Source: an uncultured Bacteroidales bacterium (GTDB taxonomy: Bacteria; Bacteroidota; Bacteroidia; Bacteroidales; Paludibacteraceae). Taken from it: a stretch of DNA of 64,000 nt. The position numbers and the translations under genes are program-made. The number at the start of each line of letters is the position of its first letter. Position 1 is the first letter of the stretch. Shown piece after piece: positions 9,653-19,166 of the stretch. The notes beneath the pieces are model-generated. The model searched no databases, was not told the DNA's origin, and was given only the letters and a program-made list of their open reading frames with translations. The DNA lies in the NCBI GenBank assembly GCA_934692905.1, contig CAKUUM010000003.1, positions 24,452-88,451 of the forward strand, written 5' to 3'.

Positions 9653-10786
9653 ATGAAAACAATTATTATTACAGGAGGTGCAGGCTTCATCGGCAGCCAT
9701 GTTGTTCGTCTTTTTGTGAACAAGTATCCCGAGTACCGCATTATCAATGTGGACAAACTTACTTACGCAGGTAATCTGGCTAATCTCAAAGACATTGAGG
9801 ACAAGCCCAACTACCGTTTTGTCAAGGCGGATATCTGTGATTTTGACACCATCTACGCCCTCATGCAAGAGGAACATGTGACGGGCATTATCCACCTTGC
9901 TGCCGAGAGCCATGTGGATCGTTCTATCAAAGACCCGTTCACTTTTGCGCGTACCAACGTGCTCGGCACGCTCTCGATGTTGCAAGCCGCCAAACTCTAT
10001 TGGGAGTCGCTGCCCGAGAAATACGAGGGCAAACGTTTCTATCATATCTCTACCGATGAGGTGTATGGTGCACTCGAACTGACTCATCCTGAGGGACTTC
10101 CGTCGCCGTTCACTACGGCAGCATCATCTGCTATGCACCATTTTGCATACGGAGAAGATTTCTTCACCGAGACTACCAAGTACAACCCGCACAGCCCCTA
10201 TTCGGCTTCCAAGGCGTCGTCCGACCACTTCGTGCGGGCGTTCCATGATACCTACGGCATGCCGACTATCGTCACCAACTGCTCCAACAACTACGGTCCA
10301 TACCAGTTCCCCGAGAAGTTGATACCTTTGTTTATCAACAATATACGCCATCGCAAGCCGCTTCCTGTCTATGGCAAGGGCGAGAACGTGCGCGACTGGT
10401 TGTATGTGGAGGACCATGCGCGGGCGATAGACCTCATTTTCCACAAAGGCGACATCGCCGATACCTACAACATCGGCGGCTTCAACGAGTGGAAGAACAT
10501 TGACATTATCAAGGTGGTTATCAATACTGTGGACCGTCTGCTCGGGCGCAAAGAGGGTGAAGATATGGACCTCATCACATTCGTCACCGACCGTGCGGGG
10601 CACGATATGCGTTATGCTATCGACTCTCGCAAATTGCAGCGTGAACTGGGGTGGGAACCGTCCTTGCAGTTCGAGGAGGGCATCGAGAAAACCGTCCGTT
10701 GGTATCTTGACCATCAGGAATGGATGGACAATATCACTTCGGGTGAGTACGAGAAATACTACGAATCCATGTACGCGAACCGTTAA
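9653..10786 (+). CDS. rmlB: dTDP-glucose 4,6-dehydratase
   Basis: Converts dTDP-glucose to dTDP-4-keto-6-deoxyglucose, the committed step to dTDP-rhamnose and other deoxysugars. 377 residues of an extended short-chain dehydrogenase: NAD-binding TGGAGFIG at residues 7-14, STDEVYG with the active-site Asp-Glu pair, and the YSASK catalytic Tyr/Lys near residue 183. The other rhamnose genes (rmlA, rmlC, rmlD) are not in this window. It ends 5 bp from the convergent DAHP synthase gene with no obvious terminator between them. It may supply precursors for the glycan cluster at 31911-38465. Confidence 0.93.
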   Translation: MKTIIITGGAGFIGSHVVRLFVNKYPEYRIINVDKLTYAGNLANLKDIEDKPNYRFVKADICDFDTIYALMQEEHVTGIIHLAAESHVDRSIKDPFTFARTNVLGTLSMLQAAKLYWESLPEKYEGKRFYHISTDEVYGALELTHPEGLPSPFTTAASSAMHHFAYGEDFFTETTKYNPHSPYSASKASSDHFVRAFHDTYGMPTIVTNCSNNYGPYQFPEKLIPLFINNIRHRKPLPVYGKGENVRDWLYVEDHARAIDLIFHKGDIADTYNIGGFNEWKNIDIIKVVINTVDRLLGRKEGEDMDLITFVTDRAGHDMRYAIDSRKLQRELGWEPSLQFEEGIEKTVRWYLDHQEWMDNITSGEYEKYYESMYANR

Positions 10787-10791
10787 GTCGC

Positions 10792-11790
10792 TTAGACCAA
10801 ACTTTTGCCTATTGCATCTGCAATGGGCAAAAGGGAGGCATACATAGCGCGGAACTGGTCGTGGGAGAGTTGCTGGGGAGCATCGCTCTTCGCCACGGAG
10901 GGATTGGGGTGGGTCTCTATCAGGAGACCGTCGATGCCCATTGCCGTGCAGGCACGTGCCAGGTCGCTGACACCATAATTATAGCCCATAGCGTGGCTGG
11001 GGTCAAGGATAATCGGCAGGTTGGCATGCCGCTTGATCCACGCGACACCGCACAAATCCAGCGTGAAACGCGTTTTGGTCTCGAAAGTGCGAATACCACG
11101 CTCACAGAGAATGACCTGATTATTTCCGCAACTCATGATGAAGTCCGCGCCGTCCATAAACTCCTGCAAGGTGGTGCCAAAGCCACGCTTAAGGATGACG
11201 GGTTTGCCACATTCGCCGGCGGCAGTGAGGAGCGCATGGTCGTACATCGATTTGGCTCCAATCTGCACAATATCAGCATATTGGATTACCTTGTCAGCGT
11301 GCGAGGCGTCACGCATCTCGGTGGCGATGAGCAGTCCGTACTTGTCGCGCATCTCGGCGAGGAGTTTCAGACCGTCTTCGCCCAATCCGCGGAAAGTGTA
11401 GGGGGAGGTACGGGGCTTGTAGCAGCCTGCGCGCAGGACGCGAATGCCCTGACTGACAAGCATTTGGCAGGACTGCTCTATCTGCTGGCGGCTCTCCACG
11501 GCACAAGGTCCGGCAACCATCAGTTGGTTGCGCCCGTCGCCCCCGATGTAGGTGTCGCCGATGTCAATGCGGTATGTATCAGGATAATAGGTGCGCGACG
11601 AGAGTTGCATATCCGTAGGCATTGCCCACCACGCTGTGGCAATGCCCTCCAAGGCGGGTGGCAAGGTCTGCATGGTGCAGTTGGTGAGGAGAACATGCGC
11701 GTCGGGGCGGCGCAGATAGAGGGCTTCTATCGAGGTCGCGAGGTCGCGGGCACGCTGTTCGCTGAGGGTGACGGGCAAATGGATAATCAT
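10792..11790 (-). CDS. aroF: 3-deoxy-7-phosphoheptulonate (DAHP) synthase
   Basis: First step of the shikimate pathway: phosphoenolpyruvate plus erythrose 4-phosphate gives DAHP. 332 residues with GPCAVES at 94-100, RAGCYKPRTSPY, KRG, and DPSHAMGYNYGV, all characteristic of the type I-beta family. The first 85 residues form a small alpha/beta extension like the ferredoxin-like regulatory domain of other I-beta enzymes. No chorismate mutase domain is attached. Last gene of the gyrB-led run, 3 bp after kdsD. The symbol is by family; aroG is also used. Confidence 0.9.
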   Translation of the reverse strand: MIIHLPVTLSEQRARDLATSIEALYLRRPDAHVLLTNCTMQTLPPALEGIATAWWAMPTDMQLSSRTYYPDTYRIDIGDTYIGGDGRNQLMVAGPCAVESRQQIEQSCQMLVSQGIRVLRAGCYKPRTSPYTFRGLGEDGLKLLAEMRDKYGLLIATEMRDASHADKVIQYADIVQIGAKSMYDHALLTAAGECGKPVILKRGFGTTLQEFMDGADFIMSCGNNQVILCERGIRTFETKTRFTLDLCGVAWIKRHANLPIILDPSHAMGYNYGVSDLARACTAMGIDGLLIETHPNPSVAKSDAPQQLSHDQFRAMYASLLPIADAIGKSLV

Positions 11791-11793
11791 GGA

Positions 11794-12759
11794 TTAGCAG
11801 AAATCAATGATGTGGTGAATGGAGATGATGCCGATGATTTCGGTGCTCTCGCGCGTTTCGGTGACCGCCAGTGTGGTGATGTTGAACTTGTCCATCATGG
11901 CGAGCGCGTCGGTGAGCAGGGCGTCCTGACAGATGTGCTTGTAGGAGGGCGTCATGATGTCCGCAGCGGTGATGTGGAGGTCGTCGTACTTCTGTATGGC
12001 ACGCCGGAGGTCGCCATCGGTGATGATGCCGACGCACTGCCCCTCGTTGTGCGGCAGGCGGTCATAGACCATGGTCATGCCGAGGTGCTTGTCGGTCATC
12101 TCGCAGACGAGGTCGCGGAAAGGCGTAGCGAGTGCCACGCGGGGTACGCGGGTGCTCATGCAGTTTTTGACGCGCCCGAGCAGTTTGCGCCCGAGGGCTC
12201 CGCCCGGGTGATAGACAGCGAAATTCTCCGCGCGGAAGTGGCGTTGCTCCATTAGGCAGACCATGAGTGCGTCGCCCATAAGGAGGGTGGCAGTAGTGGA
12301 TGTGGTGGGTGCCAAGCCGAGGGGGCACGCCTCGTGGTCCACGTGGACGGAGAGGGCGTAGTCAGCACGCGCTGCAAGCGGCGACTGCAGGTTGCCCGTA
12401 ATGGCAATGATGCGGCAGCCGATGCGGTGGATGGGGTCGATGATATTGAGAATCTCGTTGGTCTCACCGCTGTTGCTGACGAGCACCGCCACATCGTCGG
12501 CGGCAATCATACCAAGGTCGCCGTGCATGGCCTCGGCAGCATTGACGAAGATGGACGGGGTGCCCGTGGAGGCGAAAGATGCCGCCATCTTGTGCCCGAT
12601 GATGCCCGTCTTGCCGATGCCCATGACCACAATCTTGCCCTTGCAGGTGTAGAGGACGCGGACGACCTCGTCGAAAGTGCTGTCAATAGAGGCGGCAAGG
12701 CGTTGGAGTTCGCCTATCTCCTCGGAAAATATATGTTTGGCTCTGTCTGAATAGTTCAT
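11794..12759 (-). CDS. kdsD: D-arabinose 5-phosphate isomerase (KpsF/GutQ family)
   Basis: Interconverts ribulose 5-phosphate and arabinose 5-phosphate, the first step toward Kdo in lipopolysaccharide. 321 residues from ATG 12759 (MNYSDRAKHIF). It has an N-terminal SIS sugar-isomerase domain (MGIGKTGIIGHKMAASF, then VLVSNSGETNEI) followed by two CBS domains in the C-terminal 130 residues. The start overlaps the kdsA stop as ATGA. A longer open frame back to 12843 would enter kdsA and is rejected. The pairing with kdsA makes the Kdo role firm. Confidence 0.92.
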   Translation of the reverse strand: MNYSDRAKHIFSEEIGELQRLAASIDSTFDEVVRVLYTCKGKIVVMGIGKTGIIGHKMAASFASTGTPSIFVNAAEAMHGDLGMIAADDVAVLVSNSGETNEILNIIDPIHRIGCRIIAITGNLQSPLAARADYALSVHVDHEACPLGLAPTTSTTATLLMGDALMVCLMEQRHFRAENFAVYHPGGALGRKLLGRVKNCMSTRVPRVALATPFRDLVCEMTDKHLGMTMVYDRLPHNEGQCVGIITDGDLRRAIQKYDDLHITAADIMTPSYKHICQDALLTDALAMMDKFNITTLAVTETRESTEIIGIISIHHIIDFC

Positions 12760-13559
12760 AGGTTGGGGGATTGCTCGAGTTGCCGGCGCAGGTTGTCCTC
12801 TGCCAACGCCTGCACGAGAATGGTACGTATGTCGTTGAGGCACACCTGGTTAGCCGCATCGGATATGGCATGGTCGGGGTCGGGGTGCACCTCGAGGAAG
12901 ATGCCGTCCACGCCCACCGCGAGGGCAGCGCGCATGAGATAGGGCACCATCGCACGGTTGCCGCCCGTGACGCCCTGCTGGCTACTGGGTTGCTGCACCG
13001 AGTGGGTGGCATCGAAGATGACGGGGTATCCGTATTGGCGCATGACGACCAGCGAGGTCATGTCCACAACGAGGTTGCCGTAGCCGAATGAAGACCCGCG
13101 CTCGGTGAGCCAAATCTGCGGTTTGGCAGCGTTGGCAGGGGTTGCATCTTCTATCTTAGCGATGGCACCACGCATATCCCACGGCGCCATGAACTGCCCT
13201 TTCTTGACATTGACCACCTTGCCTGTGCGTGCGGCAGCCTGCAAAAGGTCGGTCTGCCGCGAGAGGAAAGCGGGTATCTGCAACACATCCGCCACCTCAG
13301 CAACGGGCGCGCATTGCCACGACTCGTGCACGTCGGTGAGGATGGGCAGGCGGTAGGTGATCTTGACCTCCTGCAGGATTTGCAAACCTTGCTCCATGCC
13401 CACACCGCGCGCCGAGAGAGAGGTGCGGTTGGCTTTGTCGAACGACGACTTGAAATAGAGCGTGATACCCAACTCGCGGCACACTCGGTTGAGCGTGTCG
13501 GCGGTGTGCATCACCATGTCGCGGCTCTCAATGGCGCAAGGACCTGCAATGAGGAACAT
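12756..13559 (-). CDS. kdsA: Kdo-8-phosphate synthase
   Basis: Condenses phosphoenolpyruvate with arabinose 5-phosphate to make Kdo-8-phosphate. 267 residues, typical length: GPCAIES at residues 6-12, then KSSFDKANRTS, ILTDVHE, NVKKGQFMAPWDM and EVHPDPDHAISD. It directly precedes kdsD with a 4-nt overlap, so both enzymes needed to turn ribulose 5-phosphate into Kdo-8-P are co-expressed. Three bp separate it from the GH16-like gene upstream. Confidence 0.94.
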   Translation of the reverse strand: MFLIAGPCAIESRDMVMHTADTLNRVCRELGITLYFKSSFDKANRTSLSARGVGMEQGLQILQEVKITYRLPILTDVHESWQCAPVAEVADVLQIPAFLSRQTDLLQAAARTGKVVNVKKGQFMAPWDMRGAIAKIEDATPANAAKPQIWLTERGSSFGYGNLVVDMTSLVVMRQYGYPVIFDATHSVQQPSSQQGVTGGNRAMVPYLMRAALAVGVDGIFLEVHPDPDHAISDAANQVCLNDIRTILVQALAEDNLRRQLEQSPNL

Positions 13560-13562
13560 AGG

Positions 13563-14759
13563 TTATTGATTATCAGTGAATACTTTAATCCATTCCACCT
13601 CCAACTGCCCCTCGCTTGCCATCTTGCCCTTGGGGGCAAAGGTGCGCATGGTGATGTGCAACGGCTGGTTGGACAGGGTGTTGGGGGTGCGGGCAACTTC
13701 CATATTATTGACGTACCATACGAGTTCGCGGCTGTTCCAAACGAGGGTATATACCGCAAAACCAATGGGTTGGAAACCGCCGACTTTCTGCTTGAACTGC
13801 CCCTTCTCGGTCTGTATGCCCACATAGATACGGCGCTCATTGTACTCGAAGACGGACACCACAGGCAGCGAGGTCTTGCTTGCGAGGTAGATACCGTGGT
13901 CCAACAACCCGCGGCAACGAGCTTTGACCATTATCACGCCACTAGTAAGACTCATACTGTCAGCGTTTTGCAGCACGTCGCTGGTGTACTGAAAGTCGTG
14001 CATCACCATACCGTGTTTGGCATCCCAAGCGGGCGCCGTGACAGCCTCCTTACGCGTGCGTATATATAAGGTGTTGTTCAGCGTCTCTACATTCTTGCCG
14101 CGGTTGTATGCTTGCAACTCGTTCACAAACGAGTGGTGCGGCTGGAAATCCTTGCTCGGATAGGCAAAGCCTGCGCGCCACGAACTGTCGGCAAGGTTGT
14201 GCCACTTGAAATCATCGGCAAACACCTGCTTGAAACGCTCGAGTTCAGTAATGCGCTTCGGGTCTTTGCTGAGGAAGAAGAGTATCTCGGGGTCCTTATT
14301 GAGTTCGGCATAGCGGGTGTCCTGCTTGCACTCGGGCGTGTCGTACCAACGGCGCGGATTGCGCCAGAAAGCGTCTGCCTGCTTGAACTCCTCGGTCTGC
14401 ATCTCGGCTTGCAACTTGAGGTACTCCTGCACAATGGCGTTCTGGCTCAGTTGCTCTGTCTTCTCGGCATCTTTGTTGTTCAGGTAGCGTTTCACCTCTG
14501 CGCGTTTAGCCAAGGCTTTGAGTTGCTTGTGCTTTTGGCACTCGGGCGTGGCGGCATACTTGGTGTGGAGCAGTTTGTCCTTGTTGGCAAGGAATGCATC
14601 GGTGAGCACCACCTTGCCCAGGGCAATATACTCTGCCAACTCTTTGCTCTTTTCGGCAGTGCGGTAACGCGCAATAGTACACTCTTGCTCAGCAAGGAGA
14701 GCCTCAAATCGCGCCGTAGTCATCAGTTGGCGACTGAGTAAACTGAGATACAAGTTCAT
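13563..14759 (-). CDS. GH16-like (concanavalin-fold) domain protein, function unknown
   Basis: 398 residues. Residues 1-170 are highly charged and helical with repeating spacing (TPECQKHKQLKALAKRAEVK and similar). Residues 180-398 look like a concanavalin A-type beta sandwich of the GH16/laminarinase-like kind: DFKWHNLADSSWRAGF, SGVIMVKARC, YTLVWNSRELVWYVNNMEV, ending in LEVEWIKVF. The GH16 catalytic pattern ExDxxE is not visible, so it may bind rather than cut glycan. No signal peptide is apparent, which is odd for such a fold. It sits between the LOG gene (ATGA overlap) and kdsA in the gyrB-led run. Confidence 0.6.
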   Translation of the reverse strand: MNLYLSLLSRQLMTTARFEALLAEQECTIARYRTAEKSKELAEYIALGKVVLTDAFLANKDKLLHTKYAATPECQKHKQLKALAKRAEVKRYLNNKDAEKTEQLSQNAIVQEYLKLQAEMQTEEFKQADAFWRNPRRWYDTPECKQDTRYAELNKDPEILFFLSKDPKRITELERFKQVFADDFKWHNLADSSWRAGFAYPSKDFQPHHSFVNELQAYNRGKNVETLNNTLYIRTRKEAVTAPAWDAKHGMVMHDFQYTSDVLQNADSMSLTSGVIMVKARCRGLLDHGIYLASKTSLPVVSVFEYNERRIYVGIQTEKGQFKQKVGGFQPIGFAVYTLVWNSRELVWYVNNMEVARTPNTLSNQPLHITMRTFAPKGKMASEGQLEVEWIKVFTDNQ

Positions 14760-15336
14760 ATAGTAATAGATTTATTGTTGATTCGTCGTGGTTTCTTGAA
14801 TTTGATGTTCGTGAGCGCGTCGATGAGTTGCTCCATTGTGTCCACAAACACGGGCGCGTACTGCACTTCGGGCGGTAGGAACCCGAGTTGGTGCATATAG
14901 GCGTCCTGCTGTTTGATGTGGTCGTAGTAGCCCTTGTAGTTGAGGACAAACGTGGGTTTGCGGTGCTCGTCCACCGTACCCGAGGCGATGGCGTCCATCA
15001 TCTCGTCCAGGGTGCCGTACGTGCCGGGGAGGCAGACAATGCAGTCCGACAATTCTTTCATCTTGTCCTTGCGGTTGTTCATCGTCTCAACGAAGTATAG
15101 TTCGTCGCAGTTGTCGGCTTGCCGGTGGGCTTCAACGATACGGCGCGGGATAACCCCCAACACCCTACCGCCACACGCCTTGGCGGTATCGCTGACGCGC
15201 GTCATAATGCCCCCCGTGGCTCCGCCGTACACCAACGTATGCCCCGCCTCGGCAATCCACTTGCCGAGCACATCGCCCAAAGCCAGATAGTCCTCGGGTA
15301 TCTTGTCCTTTGCGCTACAATAGACGGCGATATTCA

Positions 15337-15337
<1 letters not shown>
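14756..15337 (-). CDS. LOG-family Rossmann protein
   Basis: 193 residues of the LOG/TIGR00730 family, whose characterised members remove ribose 5-phosphate from nucleoside monophosphates (cytokinin riboside phosphoribohydrolase). The nucleotide-binding loop reads YGGATGGIMTRVSD. The usual PGGxGTxxE reads PGTYGTLDE at 104-112, with the second Gly replaced by Thr but the Glu and the GT pair kept. The start shares one base with the gyrB stop, and the stop overlaps the GH16-like start by 4 nt. The physiological substrate is unknown. Confidence 0.8.
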
Positions 15338-17403
<2,066 letters not shown>

Positions 17404-17454
17404 TTACGATTTGTCATATGCCACCGGAATTTGTTTGGTGACACCAAAAGCCTG

Positions 17455-17485
17455 CAAAGGTACAACTTTTTTTGCATATATGCAA
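17455..17485 (-). promoter_or_regulatory. gyrB promoter
   Basis: Minus-strand TTG (17483-17485), 20 bp, TACCTTTG (17455-17462), about 70 nt before the gyrB ATG. A GCATATATGC palindrome overlaps the upstream element. Confidence 0.75.
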
Positions 17486-17624
17486 TACTTTGTCCTTTTT
17501 CCGTTCCGTCTGGGAAATTACGGTCACCTAGCGGCTCCTTCTTCTCAAATGCCATGGTTGTACTCTTTCAAACATTACGCCCTTCCCGAAAATGTTATGG
17601 ATAGTTATATGTTGGTTTTAGGAT

Positions 17625-17657
17625 AGGGGGTCTGTCGTGAGTCTATCGCGGGTTATT
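17625..17657 (+). repeat. Three-unit 11-bp periodic repeat
   Basis: Units TAGGGGGTCTG, TCGTGAGTCTA and TCGCGGGTTAT in perfect 11-bp register. The last unit covers the stop codon of the sirtuin gene. Related arrays in the same register occur at 29314-29346 (minus orientation) and 59399-59431. Confidence 0.6.
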
Positions 17658-18360
17658 TCTCCGTGGCGTACTTGTTGATTAGCGAATCCACCAGTTTGGG
17701 GACGCCTGTGGAAGCCTTTTCCTGTATCAGTTGCACGCGGTTTTTGTATATCCCCAATTCGGGATGCCCCGGGTCCACCATGTAAATCTCCGATGAAGCC
17801 GGGGCATACTGCAACAGAGACGCGGCGGGGTATACATTGAGCGATGTCCCGACAACGACCAGGATATCTGCCTCTGCCGCCACGCTGCATGCCACGGAGA
17901 AATAGGGTACCGCTTCTCCAAAGAACACCACATACGGGCGCAGCAGCGAGCCGTCTGGGTGGCGGTCGCCGTAATGTTGCTCCCAACCTTGCAGAGGTAC
18001 TGTGGCGGTATCGTCCTTCTCGGAGCGCAATTTTGTGATTTCACCGTGGAGGTGGATAACGTCTTTGCTGCCCGCGCGCTCGTGCAGGTCGTCTATATTC
18101 TGTGTGATAATCCGGGTGGCGGGGATGGCTTCTTGCAGACGTGTAATGGCATAATGCGCCTCATTGGGCTTGGCGCCCAGCACGTCGCGGCGGCGTGCGT
18201 TGTAGAAATCTACACACAACTGGGGATTGCGCAGCCACGCCTCGTGGGTACACACATCCTCTATGCGGTACTTTTCCCACAATCCATCGGAGTCCCTAAA
18301 GGTTCCCAACCCGCTTTCGGCAGATATTCCTGCCCCTGTAAAAACAACGATATTCTTCAT
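17653..18360 (-). CDS. cobB: NAD-dependent protein deacylase (sirtuin, class III)
   Basis: 235 residues. NAD-dependent removal of acyl groups from lysine. GAGISAESGLGTFRD (9-22), TQNIDDLHERAG (86-97), catalytic His 105 in HLHG, and GTSLNVYPA are all present. Tyr 53 and Arg 56 (FYNAR) match the pair that binds acidic acyl groups in SIRT5/CobB-type enzymes, which suggests desuccinylase/demalonylase activity. The four zinc Cys of the small domain are missing; that segment reads RSEKDDTATVPLQGWEQHYG. Divergent from tsaB. Confidence 0.9.
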   Translation of the reverse strand: MKNIVVFTGAGISAESGLGTFRDSDGLWEKYRIEDVCTHEAWLRNPQLCVDFYNARRRDVLGAKPNEAHYAITRLQEAIPATRIITQNIDDLHERAGSKDVIHLHGEITKLRSEKDDTATVPLQGWEQHYGDRHPDGSLLRPYVVFFGEAVPYFSVACSVAAEADILVVVGTSLNVYPAASLLQYAPASSEIYMVDPGHPELGIYKNRVQLIQEKASTGVPKLVDSLINKYATEK

Positions 18361-18380
18361 AACCGAATTATATTTATGGG

Positions 18381-18410
18381 CAAAGTTACAAAATATTTTC
18401 GGGTTTACAA
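18381..18410 (-). promoter_or_regulatory. Sirtuin gene promoter
   Basis: Minus-strand TTG (18408-18410), 19 bp, TAACTTTG (18381-18388), about 20 nt before the start codon at 18360. Confidence 0.6.
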
Positions 18411-18427
18411 AAAAAAACGTACCTTTG
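18397..18427 (+). promoter_or_regulatory. Likely tsaB-sprE promoter
   Basis: TACCTTTG at 18420-18427 is a good -7 element, 28 nt before the tsaB ATG. The position 20 bp upstream reads TTT rather than TTG, so the upstream half is weak. Confidence 0.5.
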
Positions 18428-18455
18428 CGAGTTCAAACAGATACATTTTGCCCGT

Positions 18456-19166
18456 ATGACCATACTGAATATTGAGACTTCTACATCCTGTTGCTCTGCC
18501 GCCATCACGGTGGATGGCAAGCCGCTGGTAGTCAAAGAAAATACGTGTGGTGCCAACCATGCACACGATTTGCCGTTGTTCATCGATGATTTGCTGCGTT
18601 ATGCCCGCGAGCACGGATTGCACATAGAGGCGGTGGCATTGTCGGAAGGTCCGGGCAGTTATACGGGGTTGCGAATAGGGGCCAGTACGGCAAAAGGAAT
18701 CTGCTATGGGTTGAATGTCCCTCTAATCCCCATCGACACGCTGCAATTGCTCTGCAAAGCAGCCGCACAGGCCGTGGTTGAGCATGATGGGGATGGCAGC
18801 ATTCTGTTGTGCCCGATGATTGACGCGCGCCGAATGGAGGTATATACGGCTATGTATGAGCCTTGTACTCTGCAGCGCATCGGTGAAATCGAGGCAAAAG
18901 TGATTGACGGATACTCTTTTGCGCAGCAGTTAGACCAAAGTGATGCTATTTGGTTTTTCGGCGACGGCGCCGCCAAATGCAAGCCTCTGATACAGCACAA
19001 AAATGCCCGTTTCATCGACAATATCGTGCCCTCTGCCCAATGGATGGGCGAGTTGGCGGAAAGGGAAACTGCACGGCGGCTGGATGTGAAACAGATGGCA
19101 TATTTTGAACCATTCTATCTGAAAGATTTTGTACCGGCACCCAGTCACGTAAAAGGACTCCAATAA
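18456..19166 (+). CDS. tsaB: tRNA N6-threonylcarbamoyladenosine protein TsaB
   Basis: Partner of TsaD and TsaE in forming t6A at position 37 of ANN-decoding tRNAs. 236 residues with the family N-terminus NIETSTSCCSAAI and the signature EGPGSYTGLRIG beginning at residue 64. It has an ASKHA fold without the metal site of TsaD, as expected. The sprE gene follows with its GTG start directly abutting this stop. Confidence 0.9.
   Translation: MTILNIETSTSCCSAAITVDGKPLVVKENTCGANHAHDLPLFIDDLLRYAREHGLHIEAVALSEGPGSYTGLRIGASTAKGICYGLNVPLIPIDTLQLLCKAAAQAVVEHDGDGSILLCPMIDARRMEVYTAMYEPCTLQRIGEIEAKVIDGYSFAQQLDQSDAIWFFGDGAAKCKPLIQHKNARFIDNIVPSAQWMGELAERETARRLDVKQMAYFEPFYLKDFVPAPSHVKGLQ

Noticed and set aside
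10861..12255. 464-codon plus-strand frame
   Set aside because: It is antisense to the DAHP synthase and kdsD genes and crosses their boundary.
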